From an uncultured Dechloromonas sp. (GTDB lineage Bacteria; Pseudomonadota; Gammaproteobacteria; Burkholderiales; Rhodocyclaceae), in the NCBI RefSeq assembly GCF_945957265.1, contig NZ_CAMFKO010000012.1, positions 1-64,000 of the forward strand: a stretch of DNA of 64,000 nucleotides, written 5' to 3'. The notes beneath the pieces are model-generated. The model ran no database searches. It saw only the letters and a list, made by a program, of their open reading frames with translations, and was not told the origin of the DNA. The translations under genes and the position numbers were made by a program. This document shows, piece by piece, positions 1 through 8,283 of this stretch; the stretch's first letter is position 1, and each line of letters starts with the position of its first letter.

Positions 1-1269
1 GGCGGCTGGTGGTTCTGGGACCCGGTCGAGAACGCCTCCTTCATGCCCTGGCTGGTGGGCACGGCGCTGATCCACTCGCTGGCGGTCACCGAAAAGCGCG
101 GCTGCTTCAAGAACTGGACGGTAATGCTGGCGATCATGGCCTTTTCGCTGTCGCTGCTCGGCACCTTCCTGGTCCGTTCGGGCGTGCTGACCTCGGTGCA
201 TGCCTTCGCCACCGATCCGAAGCGCGGCATCTTCGTGCTGGCCTTCCTCGCCATCGTCGTCGGCGCCTCCTTGCTGCTGTTCGCCTGGCGGGCGCCGAAG
301 GTGGGCCTGGGCGGCTCCTTCCAGATGTTCTCGCGCGAGTCGCTGCTGCTGGTCAACAACGTGCTGCTCACGGTCGCCGGCGCGGCGGTGCTGATCGGCA
401 CCTTGTACCCCTTGTTCCTCGACGCGCTCGACCTGGGCAAGATTTCGGTCGGCGCGCCTTACTTTGAAAGCATCTTCGTGCCGCTGATGGCGCCGATGGT
501 GCTGCTCATGGGCCTGGCCCCGTTCGCTCGCTGGAAAGCCGCGTCGCGCAGCGATTTCCCGCTGACGCTGTGGGTCGGCGTGTTCGCTGCGCTGGCCGCG
601 GCGATTGCCTTGCCGATGGTCATGGGCAGTTGGTCGGCCCTGGCCAGCCTGGGCGTCTTCCTCGGCTGCTGGGCCATTCTTGCCAGTCTGCTCGTGCTGC
701 TGGCGCGCGCCGGTTCGCTGGACGGGGCGGGGCTGTCGCGCCTGGCCGGCATGTCGCTGGCGCAGTGGGGCATGGTCATGGCGCACATCGGCGTCGGCGT
801 CTTCATCCTCGGCGTGACCTTCGTCAAGGCCTATGAAACCAACAGCGACGTCAAGATGAGCGTCGGCGACACGACCACCGTCGGCGGCTACGTCTTCGCT
901 TTCCGGGGCATCAACGAGGTCAAGGGGCCGAACTACATGGCCGCCCGGGCGCGCATCGAGGTCAGCCGCGACGGCCGCATCGACCGGGTGATGGAACCCG
1001 AGAAACGCATCTACACCGCGCAGCGCATGCCGATGACCGAAGCGGCCATCGATACCGGGCTGTTCCGCGATCTGTATGTTTCGCTGGGCGAGCCGGTCGA
1101 TATGAATACGTGGATCGTCCGCGTCCAGCACAAGCCGCTGGTGGACTGGATCTGGTGGGGATGCCTGCTGATGGCGCTGGGCGGCGGCATGGCGGCGGCC
1201 GACCGGCGCTACCGCATCTCGGCTCGGGCAAGGGCGGGCGAGGCTGCGTTCTCGTCGGCCAAGGCGTGA
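1..1269 (+). CDS. ccmF: Cytochrome c heme lyase subunit CcmF (5'-truncated by window edge)
   Basis: This is the C-terminal 422 residues of CcmF, the membrane heme-handling subunit of System I cytochrome c maturation. CcmF takes heme from CcmE and, with CcmH, ligates it to apocytochromes in the periplasm. The frame is open from base 1 and begins inside the tryptophan-rich WWD heme-contact segment (GGWWFWDPVENASFMPWL). Many hydrophobic helices follow, and a periplasmic soluble region lies near the C-terminus before the last helix (WIWWGCLLMALGGGMAA). The true start lies upstream of the window, so the internal ATG at 43 is not a start. The next gene begins two bases after the stop, and the order ccmF-ccmG-ccmH-ccmI is that of a classical ccm operon. 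Confidence 0.95.
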   Translation, partial: GGWWFWDPVENASFMPWLVGTALIHSLAVTEKRGCFKNWTVMLAIMAFSLSLLGTFLVRSGVLTSVHAFATDPKRGIFVLAFLAIVVGASLLLFAWRAPKVGLGGSFQMFSRESLLLVNNVLLTVAGAAVLIGTLYPLFLDALDLGKISVGAPYFESIFVPLMAPMVLLMGLAPFARWKAASRSDFPLTLWVGVFAALAAAIALPMVMGSWSALASLGVFLGCWAILASLLVLLARAGSLDGAGLSRLAGMSLAQWGMVMAHIGVGVFILGVTFVKAYETNSDVKMSVGDTTTVGGYVFAFRGINEVKGPNYMAARARIEVSRDGRIDRVMEPEKRIYTAQRMPMTEAAIDTGLFRDLYVSLGEPVDMNTWIVRVQHKPLVDWIWWGCLLMALGGGMAAADRRYRISARARAGEAAFSSAKA

Positions 1270-1276
1270 GGTGGCG

Positions 1277-1804
1277 ATGCGCAGATTCCTGCTCCCGCTG
1301 ATCGTTTTCGTGGTCCTCGTCGGCTTCCTGGCGGTCGGGCTGCGCCTGAATCCGCGCGAGGTTCCGTCGCCGTTCATCGGCAAGCCGGCACCCGCCTTCA
1401 CGCTCAGCCAGCTGCACCAGGCCGATGCGCAGTTTTCCCCGCAGGACATGCGGGGGCAGGTGTGGCTGCTCAACGTCTGGGCTTCGTGGTGCGTTTCGTG
1501 CCGCCAGGAACATCCGGTCCTGGTCGAGTTGTCCCGGCACAAGGTCGCGCCCATCATCGGCCTCGACTACAAGGACGATCGCGACCCGGCCAAGGCCTGG
1601 CTGGCCGAACATGGCGATCCTTATCGCTTTTCCATCTGGGACCGCGACGGCAAGGTCGGTATCGACTACGGCGTCTATGGCGTTCCCGAAACTTTTGTGA
1701 TCGACAAGGCGGGCGTGGTTCGCATGAAACACGTCGGTCCGCTGACCCAGACAGTGGTCAGCCAGAAAATCATTCCGTTGGTGAAGGAGCTGAACGGTGC
1801 GTAA
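1277..1804 (+). CDS. ccmG: Thiol:disulfide interchange protein CcmG/DsbE
   Basis: CcmG is a membrane-tethered periplasmic thioredoxin that keeps apocytochrome CXXCH cysteines reduced, receiving electrons from DsbD/CcdA. The protein has 175 residues with one N-terminal anchor helix (about residues 4-22). Its thioredoxin fold carries the WASWCVSC active site, C72 and C75, followed by a cis-proline region (YGVPETFVID). The ATG at 1277 gives the usual length; a GTG at 1271 would add two residues. The stop codon overlaps the GTG start of ccmH by eight bases, so translation is probably coupled. The family assignment is firm from motif plus operon position. Confidence 0.95.
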   Translation: MRRFLLPLIVFVVLVGFLAVGLRLNPREVPSPFIGKPAPAFTLSQLHQADAQFSPQDMRGQVWLLNVWASWCVSCRQEHPVLVELSRHKVAPIIGLDYKDDRDPAKAWLAEHGDPYRFSIWDRDGKVGIDYGVYGVPETFVIDKAGVVRMKHVGPLTQTVVSQKIIPLVKELNGA

Positions 1805-2246
1805 ATTGATAGCTGCAGCCCTGCTGACCCTTGGCTGTGCCTTTGCCGTCGCCGGCGAAGCGCAACGGGTCAGTGAAGATCCGGTCCTCGAGGCCAAGGT
1901 TCAATCGCTGGCCGAGGTGCTGCGTTGCCTGGTCTGCCAGAACCAGAACCTGGCGGACTCCCACGCCGACCTGGCCATCGACCTGAAAAACCAGGTGCGC
2001 GACATGCTGCGCCAGGGCAGGAGCGAAAAGGAAGTCATCGATTACATGGTCGAGCGCTACGGGGACTTTGTGTTGTATCGTCCGCCGCTGAAGACGACGA
2101 CCTGGTTGCTGTGGGGCGGGCCTTTCCTGCTGCTCGGCGGCGGCATGGGCGGCTTGTTCTATTTCCTCCGGCGGCGCAAGGAGCTGGCTGAAGCGCCGCT
2201 CGACGACCAACAACGTACGGCGGCTGCCCGCCTCCTCCAAGGCTGA
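1797..2246 (+). CDS. ccmH: Cytochrome c maturation protein CcmH (CycL-type)
   Basis: CcmH is the thiol-oxidoreductase partner in heme ligation and acts in the periplasm on apocytochrome cysteines. The 149-residue protein has a signal peptide (about 1-19, ending in AVAGEA), the diagnostic LRCLVCQNQ motif with C44 and C47, and a C-terminal transmembrane helix (WLLWGGPFLLLGGGMGGLFYF) followed by a basic cytoplasmic tail. It starts with GTG inside the end of ccmG. It lacks a TPR extension; that function is carried by the separate ccmI downstream, as in many betaproteobacteria. Confidence 0.95.
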   Translation: MRKLIAAALLTLGCAFAVAGEAQRVSEDPVLEAKVQSLAEVLRCLVCQNQNLADSHADLAIDLKNQVRDMLRQGRSEKEVIDYMVERYGDFVLYRPPLKTTTWLLWGGPFLLLGGGMGGLFYFLRRRKELAEAPLDDQQRTAAARLLQG

Positions 2247-2260
2247 ATCGAGAGAATCAA

Positions 2261-3514
2261 ATGAGTGTGTTTCTGGTAGTTGGCGGCCTGCTGCTGGTCG
2301 GCGTTCTTGTCGCTCTGCTTTACCCCCTGCTCAAGCGCCAGCCGGCGCAACGCGAGGAAACGACCGGGCAGCGCGAGCTCAACCTGATCGTGCTGCGCGA
2401 GCAGCTGGCCGAAGTCGAACGCGATATCAGGGAAGGCCGCATCGGCGAGGAGGGCGGGCGCCAGTCCCGCGAGGAGCTCGAACGGCGGGTGCTCGAATAC
2501 ACCGCCGACGTGCCGGCCGAAGCGCGCAGCGGCAGCCGCAAGGTCAAGCTGGCCATCGCCCTCGGCGTCGCCTTCCCGGTCGCCATCGGCGCCTTGTACT
2601 GGACGCTCGGCGCGCCGGGGTCGGTGGTGCCGGGCAAGCAGGCGGCCGCCGGCAAGGACGGCCAGCATGCGCTGTCGCCCGAGCAGATCACCGCCATGGT
2701 CGAACGCCTGTCGCTGCGCCTGCAGGAGAACCCCAACGACGGCGCCGGCTGGCTGATGCTGGCCCGCTCGTATGCGGTGCTCGGGCGCTATCCCGAGTCG
2801 ACCGCCGCCTTTGGCCGCGCCGTCGCGCTGCTGCCGCCCGATGCCCAGAATTTCGCCGACTTCGCCGACATCATCGCCATGTCGCAGGGCAAGCGCCTGG
2901 CCGGCGATCCCGAGCGGCTGGTGCAGCGCGCCCTGGAGATCGATCCGCGCAACGTGAAGGCGCTCGCCCTGTCGGGTACGATCGCTTTCGATCGCCAGGA
3001 TTACGGGCAGGCGATTCGCGAGTGGCAGAAAGTGCTGGCGCTGGTTCCCGAGGATTCCGCCGCCGCGGCAGGCATCCAGGGGAGTATCCGCGATGCCGAG
3101 AACCGCATGGCCATTTCCGGCAAGCAGGCGACCGACAGCGGCAAGGCCGCGGGCGACACGCCGGCTGCCGCCGCCAAGCTCAGCGGCACGGTGGAACTGG
3201 ACCCCAAGCTGCGCTCGGCGATGAAGCCCGGCGACACGCTGTTCGTCTTCGCGCGCGCGGTCAATGGCCCGAAGATGCCGGTTGCCATGCTGCGCGCCAA
3301 GGCAGACGACATGCCGATCAACTTCACGCTTGACGACAGCATGGCGATGGCGCCGCAGTTCAAGCTGTCCACGGTGGGTCAGGTCGTCGTCGGCGCCCGG
3401 ATTTCAAAGAGCGGGGATGCGCTGGCGCGGCCCGGCGATCTCGAAGGGCTGTCTTCGCCGGTTTCGGTCGGCGGGGGAAATGTTAAAATCGTCATCAATT
3501 CGATCGTGCAGTAG
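2261..3514 (+). CDS. ccmI: Cytochrome c biogenesis TPR protein CcmI (CycH)
   Basis: CcmI is the apocytochrome chaperone of System I. The 417-residue protein has two transmembrane helices, about residues 2-22 and 93-115, separated by a charged cytoplasmic loop (EQLAEVERDIREGRIGEE). The periplasmic part contains TPR repeats (for example GWLMLARSYAVLGRYPESTAAF and the NVKALALSGTIAFDRQDYGQAI unit). A C-terminal beta-rich domain (LSGTVELDPKL, DTLFVFARAVNGPKMPVA) is typical of the longer CcmI forms. It begins 14 bases after ccmH and is the last recognised ccm gene here. Confidence 0.93.
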   Translation: MSVFLVVGGLLLVGVLVALLYPLLKRQPAQREETTGQRELNLIVLREQLAEVERDIREGRIGEEGGRQSREELERRVLEYTADVPAEARSGSRKVKLAIALGVAFPVAIGALYWTLGAPGSVVPGKQAAAGKDGQHALSPEQITAMVERLSLRLQENPNDGAGWLMLARSYAVLGRYPESTAAFGRAVALLPPDAQNFADFADIIAMSQGKRLAGDPERLVQRALEIDPRNVKALALSGTIAFDRQDYGQAIREWQKVLALVPEDSAAAAGIQGSIRDAENRMAISGKQATDSGKAAGDTPAAAAKLSGTVELDPKLRSAMKPGDTLFVFARAVNGPKMPVAMLRAKADDMPINFTLDDSMAMAPQFKLSTVGQVVVGARISKSGDALARPGDLEGLSSPVSVGGGNVKIVINSIVQ

Positions 3515-3569
3515 CCTCGCCAAATCTGGTTTTTCGTTGTCCGGTGCGTAGCCTGCAGGTGGTTCCGGA

Positions 3570-4160
3570 GTGGGTGATATGCGTGGAAGATGTTCGATGG
3601 TTCTTGCCCTGCTGTGCGCGGCATGGGCGCCGGCTGCCGTGGCGCAGACCGGGCAGAAGGGATTGCTCGACGAAAGCCGGGCCGTGGCCAACCAGCTGAT
3701 GACTCAGATTCGCGGCGAGCTGACCCGGGAGCTGGAGCGGACCGGGCCGGTTCGCGCCATCATCGTCTGCAAGTACAGCGTGCCCGAAATCACCTCCAAC
3801 CTTTCCCGGCAGACCGGCATGCGCATCACCCGGGTTTCGCTGCGGCCGCGCAACCGGGCGCTGGGCGAACCGGACATCTGGGAGCAGCGCGTCCTTCTTG
3901 ATTTCGAGAATCGTGTCGCCAAGGGTGAGAAAGCCGAGGCCCTGGAATACTCCGAAGTGGTCGATGAGCCGGCCGGCCGCGCTTTCCGCTACATGAAAGC
4001 CTTGCCGACAAGCCAGCCCTGCCTGCTGTGCCACGGACCGGGCAGCCAGCATTCGGAGGGCGTGAAAGCCCTGCTGGCGACCGAGTATCCGCATGACAAG
4101 GCGGTGGAGTACGGCATCGGACAGGTACGCGGTGCGGTTTCGATCAAAAAATCCTTCTGA
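3570..4160 (+). CDS. DUF3365-type periplasmic c-type heme protein
   Basis: The product has about 196 residues with an N-terminal signal peptide (cleavage likely after AAVAQ; ATG codons at 3570 and 3579 are both possible starts). The mature part matches the DUF3365 (Tll0287-like) heme domain family, with the conserved region YSEVVDEPAGRAFRYMKAL leading to a single heme motif CLLCHG (C151, C154, H155). In the family these domains occur alone or as sensory modules of kinases and may bind redox or gaseous ligands; no function can be assigned here. The position directly after the ccm operon agrees with covalent heme attachment. Its 3' end overlaps the next gene. Confidence 0.8.
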   Translation: MGDMRGRCSMVLALLCAAWAPAAVAQTGQKGLLDESRAVANQLMTQIRGELTRELERTGPVRAIIVCKYSVPEITSNLSRQTGMRITRVSLRPRNRALGEPDIWEQRVLLDFENRVAKGEKAEALEYSEVVDEPAGRAFRYMKALPTSQPCLLCHGPGSQHSEGVKALLATEYPHDKAVEYGIGQVRGAVSIKKSF

Positions 4161-4680
4161 CGTCGTCCGCGACTCGCGTCGTCTTTTTCTTCGCCTGAGC
4201 ATCTGCCTGCCGGCATTGGCCGCAGCCTGCGGGCGCGACGCCGCGGAGCGGGAAATCAGGGCGGGGGAGGCGTTCTCGCCGGTCGACCTGCCCGTTCTGG
4301 ACAGCGGGGCGATGCGCCTGGGCGCCGGTGCCTTGCCCTGCCTGATCAACTTCTGGGCGACCTGGTGTCCGCCATGCCGCGCGGAAATGGCGTCGCTGAA
4401 CCGCCTGCACCGGGATTACGCCGCGCGCGGCCTGGGTATTTTCGCGGTATCGGTGGATGAGGATATCCACATGGTGCGGGAGTATGTCAGGCGGAGCCCG
4501 CTCGACTTCCCTGTCTTGCTCGACAGTGGCGGCAAGCTGGCCGTGCGGCTGGGGGTTCCGGCCTATCCGACGACCTTGCTGGTCGATCGCGCCGCCCGGG
4601 TGAGCAGCGTCTGGGTGGGCGAGAGGGACTGGGATGCCGCCGATGTTCGTGCGACGATCGATCGCACGCTCGCCGGCTGA
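4132..4680 (+). CDS. TlpA-like thioredoxin-fold lipoprotein
   Basis: This is a periplasmic thiol reductase of the TlpA/ResA type. From the GTG at 4132 the protein is 182 residues. A short signal sequence ends in ALAAAC with the candidate lipidation cysteine C33. The active site is FWATWCPPC (C79, C82), followed by FAVSVDEDIHMVREYV and a cis-proline loop VPAYPTTLLVD. The start is uncertain: an ATG at 4093 would give a longer N-terminus and a larger overlap with the upstream heme-protein gene. Either way the genes overlap, so translation is probably coupled. Inferred role: reducing heme-binding cysteines or repairing periplasmic disulfides near the ccm products. Confidence 0.8.
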   Translation: MRFRSKNPSDVVRDSRRLFLRLSICLPALAAACGRDAAEREIRAGEAFSPVDLPVLDSGAMRLGAGALPCLINFWATWCPPCRAEMASLNRLHRDYAARGLGIFAVSVDEDIHMVREYVRRSPLDFPVLLDSGGKLAVRLGVPAYPTTLLVDRAARVSSVWVGERDWDAADVRATIDRTLAG

Positions 4681-4683
4681 GGG

Positions 4684-5214
4684 TCAGCGCCCGGATTCGA
4701 TGATGCCGAGCGCCTTCTTGGCTTCCTGGTGCCCTTGTGCGGCGGCTTTGCGCATCCAGCGGGCGGCTTCGGTCCGGCTGTCGATCACGCCCTTGCCGGC
4801 CAGGAAGAGCAGGCCGAGGTGATATTGGGCATCGGCGTGCCCGGCGCTGGCGGCCTGGAAGTACCAGGTGGCGGCTTCGCGATCCGGGTCGGGTACGGTT
4901 CTTGCGGCTTGGTTGCCAAAAAGATAGGCGGAACCGAGATGAAACATGGCATCGGCAGAACCTTGGCTGGCGGCTTTTTTCCAGTAGAAAACAGCCTGTC
5001 TCTCATCTTCGGGAACACCTTGTCCCATATAGTGGAGCATGCCGAGGCGGAACTGGGCCGTGCTGTTGCCGGCGGCGGCAAGCGGCGTCAGCAGTTGGGC
5101 GGCCTGTTTCGGCTGTCCGGCATCGATGGCCTTGATTGCGTCGGAGAGCGGGTCGGCAAGCGCGGCGTGCGAGAGTGTGAAAGACAGTGCGAAGATAAAA
5201 TTGCGTACCCACAT
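4684..5214 (-). CDS. Exported Sel1-repeat (TPR-like) protein
   Basis: The protein is 176 residues starting at the ATG at 5214 (a TTG lies two codons upstream). It has a signal peptide of about 22 residues ending in AALADP. The rest is made of Sel1-like repeats with the typical AxxxLGxxYxxGxGVxxDxxxAxxWxxKAA pattern, for example FRLGMLHYMGQGVPEDE and YHLGLLFLAGKGVIDSR. Such proteins are scaffolds for protein-protein contacts, usually in the periplasm. It converges on the TlpA-like gene with only three bases between the stops and diverges from the sensor kinase. A second Sel1 protein lies downstream of the response regulator. Confidence 0.85.
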   Translation of the reverse strand: MWVRNFIFALSFTLSHAALADPLSDAIKAIDAGQPKQAAQLLTPLAAAGNSTAQFRLGMLHYMGQGVPEDERQAVFYWKKAASQGSADAMFHLGSAYLFGNQAARTVPDPDREAATWYFQAASAGHADAQYHLGLLFLAGKGVIDSRTEAARWMRKAAAQGHQEAKKALGIIESGR

Positions 5215-5348
5215 ATTCAATTCGATGGCTTATTTTCTGTCGTTTGGTTGATGATCGGTCAGGAGCCTTTGCGGGGCTGGAACAGTCCGATCAGGGTGTT
5301 GAGCGGTTGGAGCAAGAATCAGGCCGTATTTTGCGGAAGGTTGGAAAA

Positions 5349-6866
5349 GTGACGGAAAAAAGTCCGGTTGGTGATGGCGGGCCCCTGGGGCAACGCCTGC
5401 CGCTGCTCAATTCCCTGCGCGGGAAGGGGTGGCTGTTCACCTTTCTGCTGGCAGTGTATTTCTCGATCATTACGCTGGTTGTCGCCTTCGAGCGCAAGAC
5501 CATGCTCGAGTCGGTCAACCTGCTGCAGAGCATCAATGCGCGCGAGGAGTATCTTGTCGGTCTGAACTACGCCGTATCCCGGGCCGTGGTGTCGGTTAAC
5601 GAAAACTATTTCGCGCCGGACGTCGAGGCCTCCGGAAAGATGCTGGCGCTTGAGGTCGAGGCGCTTTTGCCGGGGCTTTCCCGGCTGCAGACCGCGTATC
5701 CCGAGCTGACGGAATCTCGAACCATGCTCGAGCGCATGGTCAAGGAGCTGGTGGACGATCCGTCGCGTGCCAGCATCGCCGACCTGCGCGCCGCCATGCA
5801 CCGGCTGGTGCTTTCCCTGGACCGGGTGACGGCCGATGTGGCGGCCAAGAAAGTGATATTCGCCGAGCAGTATCACAACTCCTTCCAGCGACTGACCACC
5901 GAGTGGCTGGCGTTTGGCGGGTTTGCGCTGATCTTTGTCGCCTTCGTCTTCAAGGTGTTTTTCCGGGGCCTGTCGGTCGATATCGAACGGGTGCGGCGGC
6001 ATGCGACGCGGGTGCTGCGCGGGGAACCCAGCGCGAAACTGCTGCATTCGCGCAAGGATGAGCTGGGTTTGCTGATGGAGGCGGTCAACTCGATGCAGGA
6101 CGAGCTGAGCAGGCGGGAGAGCGAGCTGGAGCTGACCCGGCAGCAGAACTTCCACAAGGAGAAGATGGCCGCCGTGGGTTCGCTGGCGGCCGCCGTCGCC
6201 CACGAGATCAACAACCCGCTGTCGGCCATCGTCGGCGTGGCGCAGGCGATGAACAACGAGTGCCAGGATACCCGCTGCTCGCATTATGGCGAGGAATGCC
6301 ATCCGAACATGATCCTCGAGCAGGCGACGCGGGTCATGCAGATCACCCGCCAGATCAGCGAGTTCTCGGTGCCGCAGTCCCAGGAGGCGGAACTGACCGA
6401 TCTCAACAGCCTGTTGCGGAGCACGGCCAATTTCGTCAAGTTCGATCGGCGCTTCCGCCGGATCGACGTGTCGCTCGAACTCGATGGCAATCTGCCGGCC
6501 GTCGTGCTGGTTGCCGATCACATGGTGCAGGTGGCCATGAATTTGCTTATCAATGCGGCAGATGCCATGGCCAACCTGGAAGGGCGCATGCCGACGATCC
6601 GGCTGGCGACCACTTGTGACGCGGAGTGGGTGACGGCGAAGGTGGTCGATAACGGCTCGGGTATTCCCAAGCAGGTGCTGCCGCACGTTTTCGAGGAGCG
6701 GTTCACCACCAAGGGGCCGGGGCGGGGGAGCGGCCTGGGCTTGTCGGTGTGCCGTTCCTTGATCGCCAAGGCCGGCGGAGTGATCGATGTGAGGTCCGAG
6801 GAGGGCGTCGGGACCGAAGTGGAAATCAGGCTGCCCGTTCCCTTGCTTGGGGCGGATTGTCGTTAG
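5349..6866 (+). CDS. Membrane sensor histidine kinase with Cys/His-rich insertion
   Basis: This is a 505-residue histidine kinase. I chose the GTG at 5349 because GGAAGG sits eight bases upstream and it begins just before the first membrane helix (about 31-54, LFTFLLAVYFSIITLVVAF). A periplasmic helical domain of about 130 residues follows, then a second helix (about 190-212). The cytoplasmic part has the H-box AAVAHEINNPLSAIVG with H285. Right after it is an insertion with C305, C310, H312, C317 and H318. The ATPase domain then has its N box (NLLINAADAMA), DNGSGIP and GRGSGLGLSVC. The partner regulator starts 25 bases downstream. The signal is unknown; the insertion suggests metal or redox input, which is inference. 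Confidence 0.9.
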   Translation: MTEKSPVGDGGPLGQRLPLLNSLRGKGWLFTFLLAVYFSIITLVVAFERKTMLESVNLLQSINAREEYLVGLNYAVSRAVVSVNENYFAPDVEASGKMLALEVEALLPGLSRLQTAYPELTESRTMLERMVKELVDDPSRASIADLRAAMHRLVLSLDRVTADVAAKKVIFAEQYHNSFQRLTTEWLAFGGFALIFVAFVFKVFFRGLSVDIERVRRHATRVLRGEPSAKLLHSRKDELGLLMEAVNSMQDELSRRESELELTRQQNFHKEKMAAVGSLAAAVAHEINNPLSAIVGVAQAMNNECQDTRCSHYGEECHPNMILEQATRVMQITRQISEFSVPQSQEAELTDLNSLLRSTANFVKFDRRFRRIDVSLELDGNLPAVVLVADHMVQVAMNLLINAADAMANLEGRMPTIRLATTCDAEWVTAKVVDNGSGIPKQVLPHVFEERFTTKGPGRGSGLGLSVCRSLIAKAGGVIDVRSEEGVGTEVEIRLPVPLLGADCR

Positions 6867-6891
6867 GATAAAAAGAGAAAGAGGCTGAGCG

Positions 6892-8256
6892 ATGCATGTA
6901 CTGGTAATTGACGATGAGGCGGCGATCCGCCAGATCCTGGCTTCGGCTCTGGGCAAGGCCGGCCATTCGGTCGACACGGCGTCCGGTGTCAAGGAGGCCT
7001 CGGCCAAGCTGGTGCGCGGCGATGTCGATGTCGCGCTGTGCGACATCATGATGCCCGACGGGAACGGCGTGGAGCTGGTGCGCAGCTTCCGGGGCAGCGG
7101 CATCGATACGCAGTTCGTGATGGTGACCGCCTTCGCCTCCATGGAAACCGCGGTCGAGGCGCTGCGGGCGGGGGCGACCGATTACATGGTCAAGCCGGTC
7201 CGCAACGAGGAGTTGTTGCACCGCATCGAGCAGATCGGTTCGATGCGGGGGCTGAAGGCGGAAAACCAGGCGCTGCGCCAGATGGTGGCCCGCGAACGGG
7301 GGGTATTCCATTTCGGCTCGCGTTCGATGATCGAGATGGAACGCCTGGTATCCAAGGTCGCGGTGACCGACAGCACCGTGCTGGTCACCGGCGAGAGCGG
7401 GACCGGCAAGGGGGTGACGGCCCGCAACATTCACGAAATGAGTCCGCGCAGCGAGTTCCCGTTCATCCCGGTGAACTGCGGCGCCATTCCGGAAAACCTG
7501 CTCGAGAGCGAGTTTTTCGGGCATGCCAAGGGGGCTTTCACCGGGGCCGACCGGGCGCGCAAGGGTTTGTTCACCCAGGCCGACCGGGGCACGCTTTTCC
7601 TCGACGAAATCGGCGAGCTGCCCCTGCACATGCAGACCAAGCTGCTCCATGTCATCGAGGACAAGGAGGTTCGTCCCCTGGGTGGCGAGCAGGTGCGCAA
7701 GGTGGATGTGCGGATCGTCGCGGCGACCAACCGGAACCTGGCGGAAATGGTCAAGGAAGGCCGCTTCCGCGAGGATCTCTATTTCCGGCTGGCGATGTTC
7801 CACATCCATATTCCGCCGCTGCGCGACCGCAAGGAGGATATCGCCCGGCTGATCCATTTCGTCCTGCAGAACCTGGCGGCCGGCCATGGCAAGAAAGCGC
7901 TCGAGCTGGACCCGATCGCCGAGGAGATACTGGTCGAGTTCGCCTGGCCGGGCAACGTGCGCGAACTGGAGAACGTGATCAACCGCGCCCACATCCTGGC
8001 CGACGGCGAGCGGATCACGCTGGCCGACCTGCCGCCGGACATCGCGCGCTCCGTGCAGAAGCGTGAAATTCCGGGCATCGAAATTGCTTCGAATGTCGGC
8101 CTGCGCGAGCAATTGCGTCGGCTGGAGTCGGAGATCATCACCCGCGCCTTGCGCGATGCGGGCGGGGATCGACGTCTTGCTGCTCAAAAACTTGATATCG
8201 GACTTTCCAGCCTCTACCGCAAGCTGGAGGAAATGGAAGCAAACAGTGTCGGATGA
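6892..8256 (+). CDS. Sigma54-dependent response regulator (NtrC family)
   Basis: The protein is 454 residues with three domains. The receiver (1-120) has the acidic pair in VIDDEAA, phospho-acceptor D51 in LCDIMMPDG and the KPV lysine. The AAA+ domain (about 140-380) has Walker A GESGTGKG (about 167-174), an intact GAFTGA sigma54-contact loop and Walker B TLFLDEIGELP. A Fis-type helix-turn-helix lies at the C-terminus (DRRLAAQKLDIGLSSLYRKL). It therefore should activate RpoN promoters under control of the adjacent kinase. I could not find a convincing GG-N10-GC sigma54 promoter before the neighbouring genes, so its targets are unknown. Confidence 0.93.
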   Translation: MHVLVIDDEAAIRQILASALGKAGHSVDTASGVKEASAKLVRGDVDVALCDIMMPDGNGVELVRSFRGSGIDTQFVMVTAFASMETAVEALRAGATDYMVKPVRNEELLHRIEQIGSMRGLKAENQALRQMVARERGVFHFGSRSMIEMERLVSKVAVTDSTVLVTGESGTGKGVTARNIHEMSPRSEFPFIPVNCGAIPENLLESEFFGHAKGAFTGADRARKGLFTQADRGTLFLDEIGELPLHMQTKLLHVIEDKEVRPLGGEQVRKVDVRIVAATNRNLAEMVKEGRFREDLYFRLAMFHIHIPPLRDRKEDIARLIHFVLQNLAAGHGKKALELDPIAEEILVEFAWPGNVRELENVINRAHILADGERITLADLPPDIARSVQKREIPGIEIASNVGLREQLRRLESEIITRALRDAGGDRRLAAQKLDIGLSSLYRKLEEMEANSVG

Positions 8257-8283
8257 GGCGATGGTCGGAAACAGGAGTTGCGA

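Noticed and set aside
8263-8281. Possible sigma54 promoter before the second Sel1 gene
   Set aside because: The GG and GC pairs are 11 or 15 bases apart rather than 10, and flanking consensus bases are missing.
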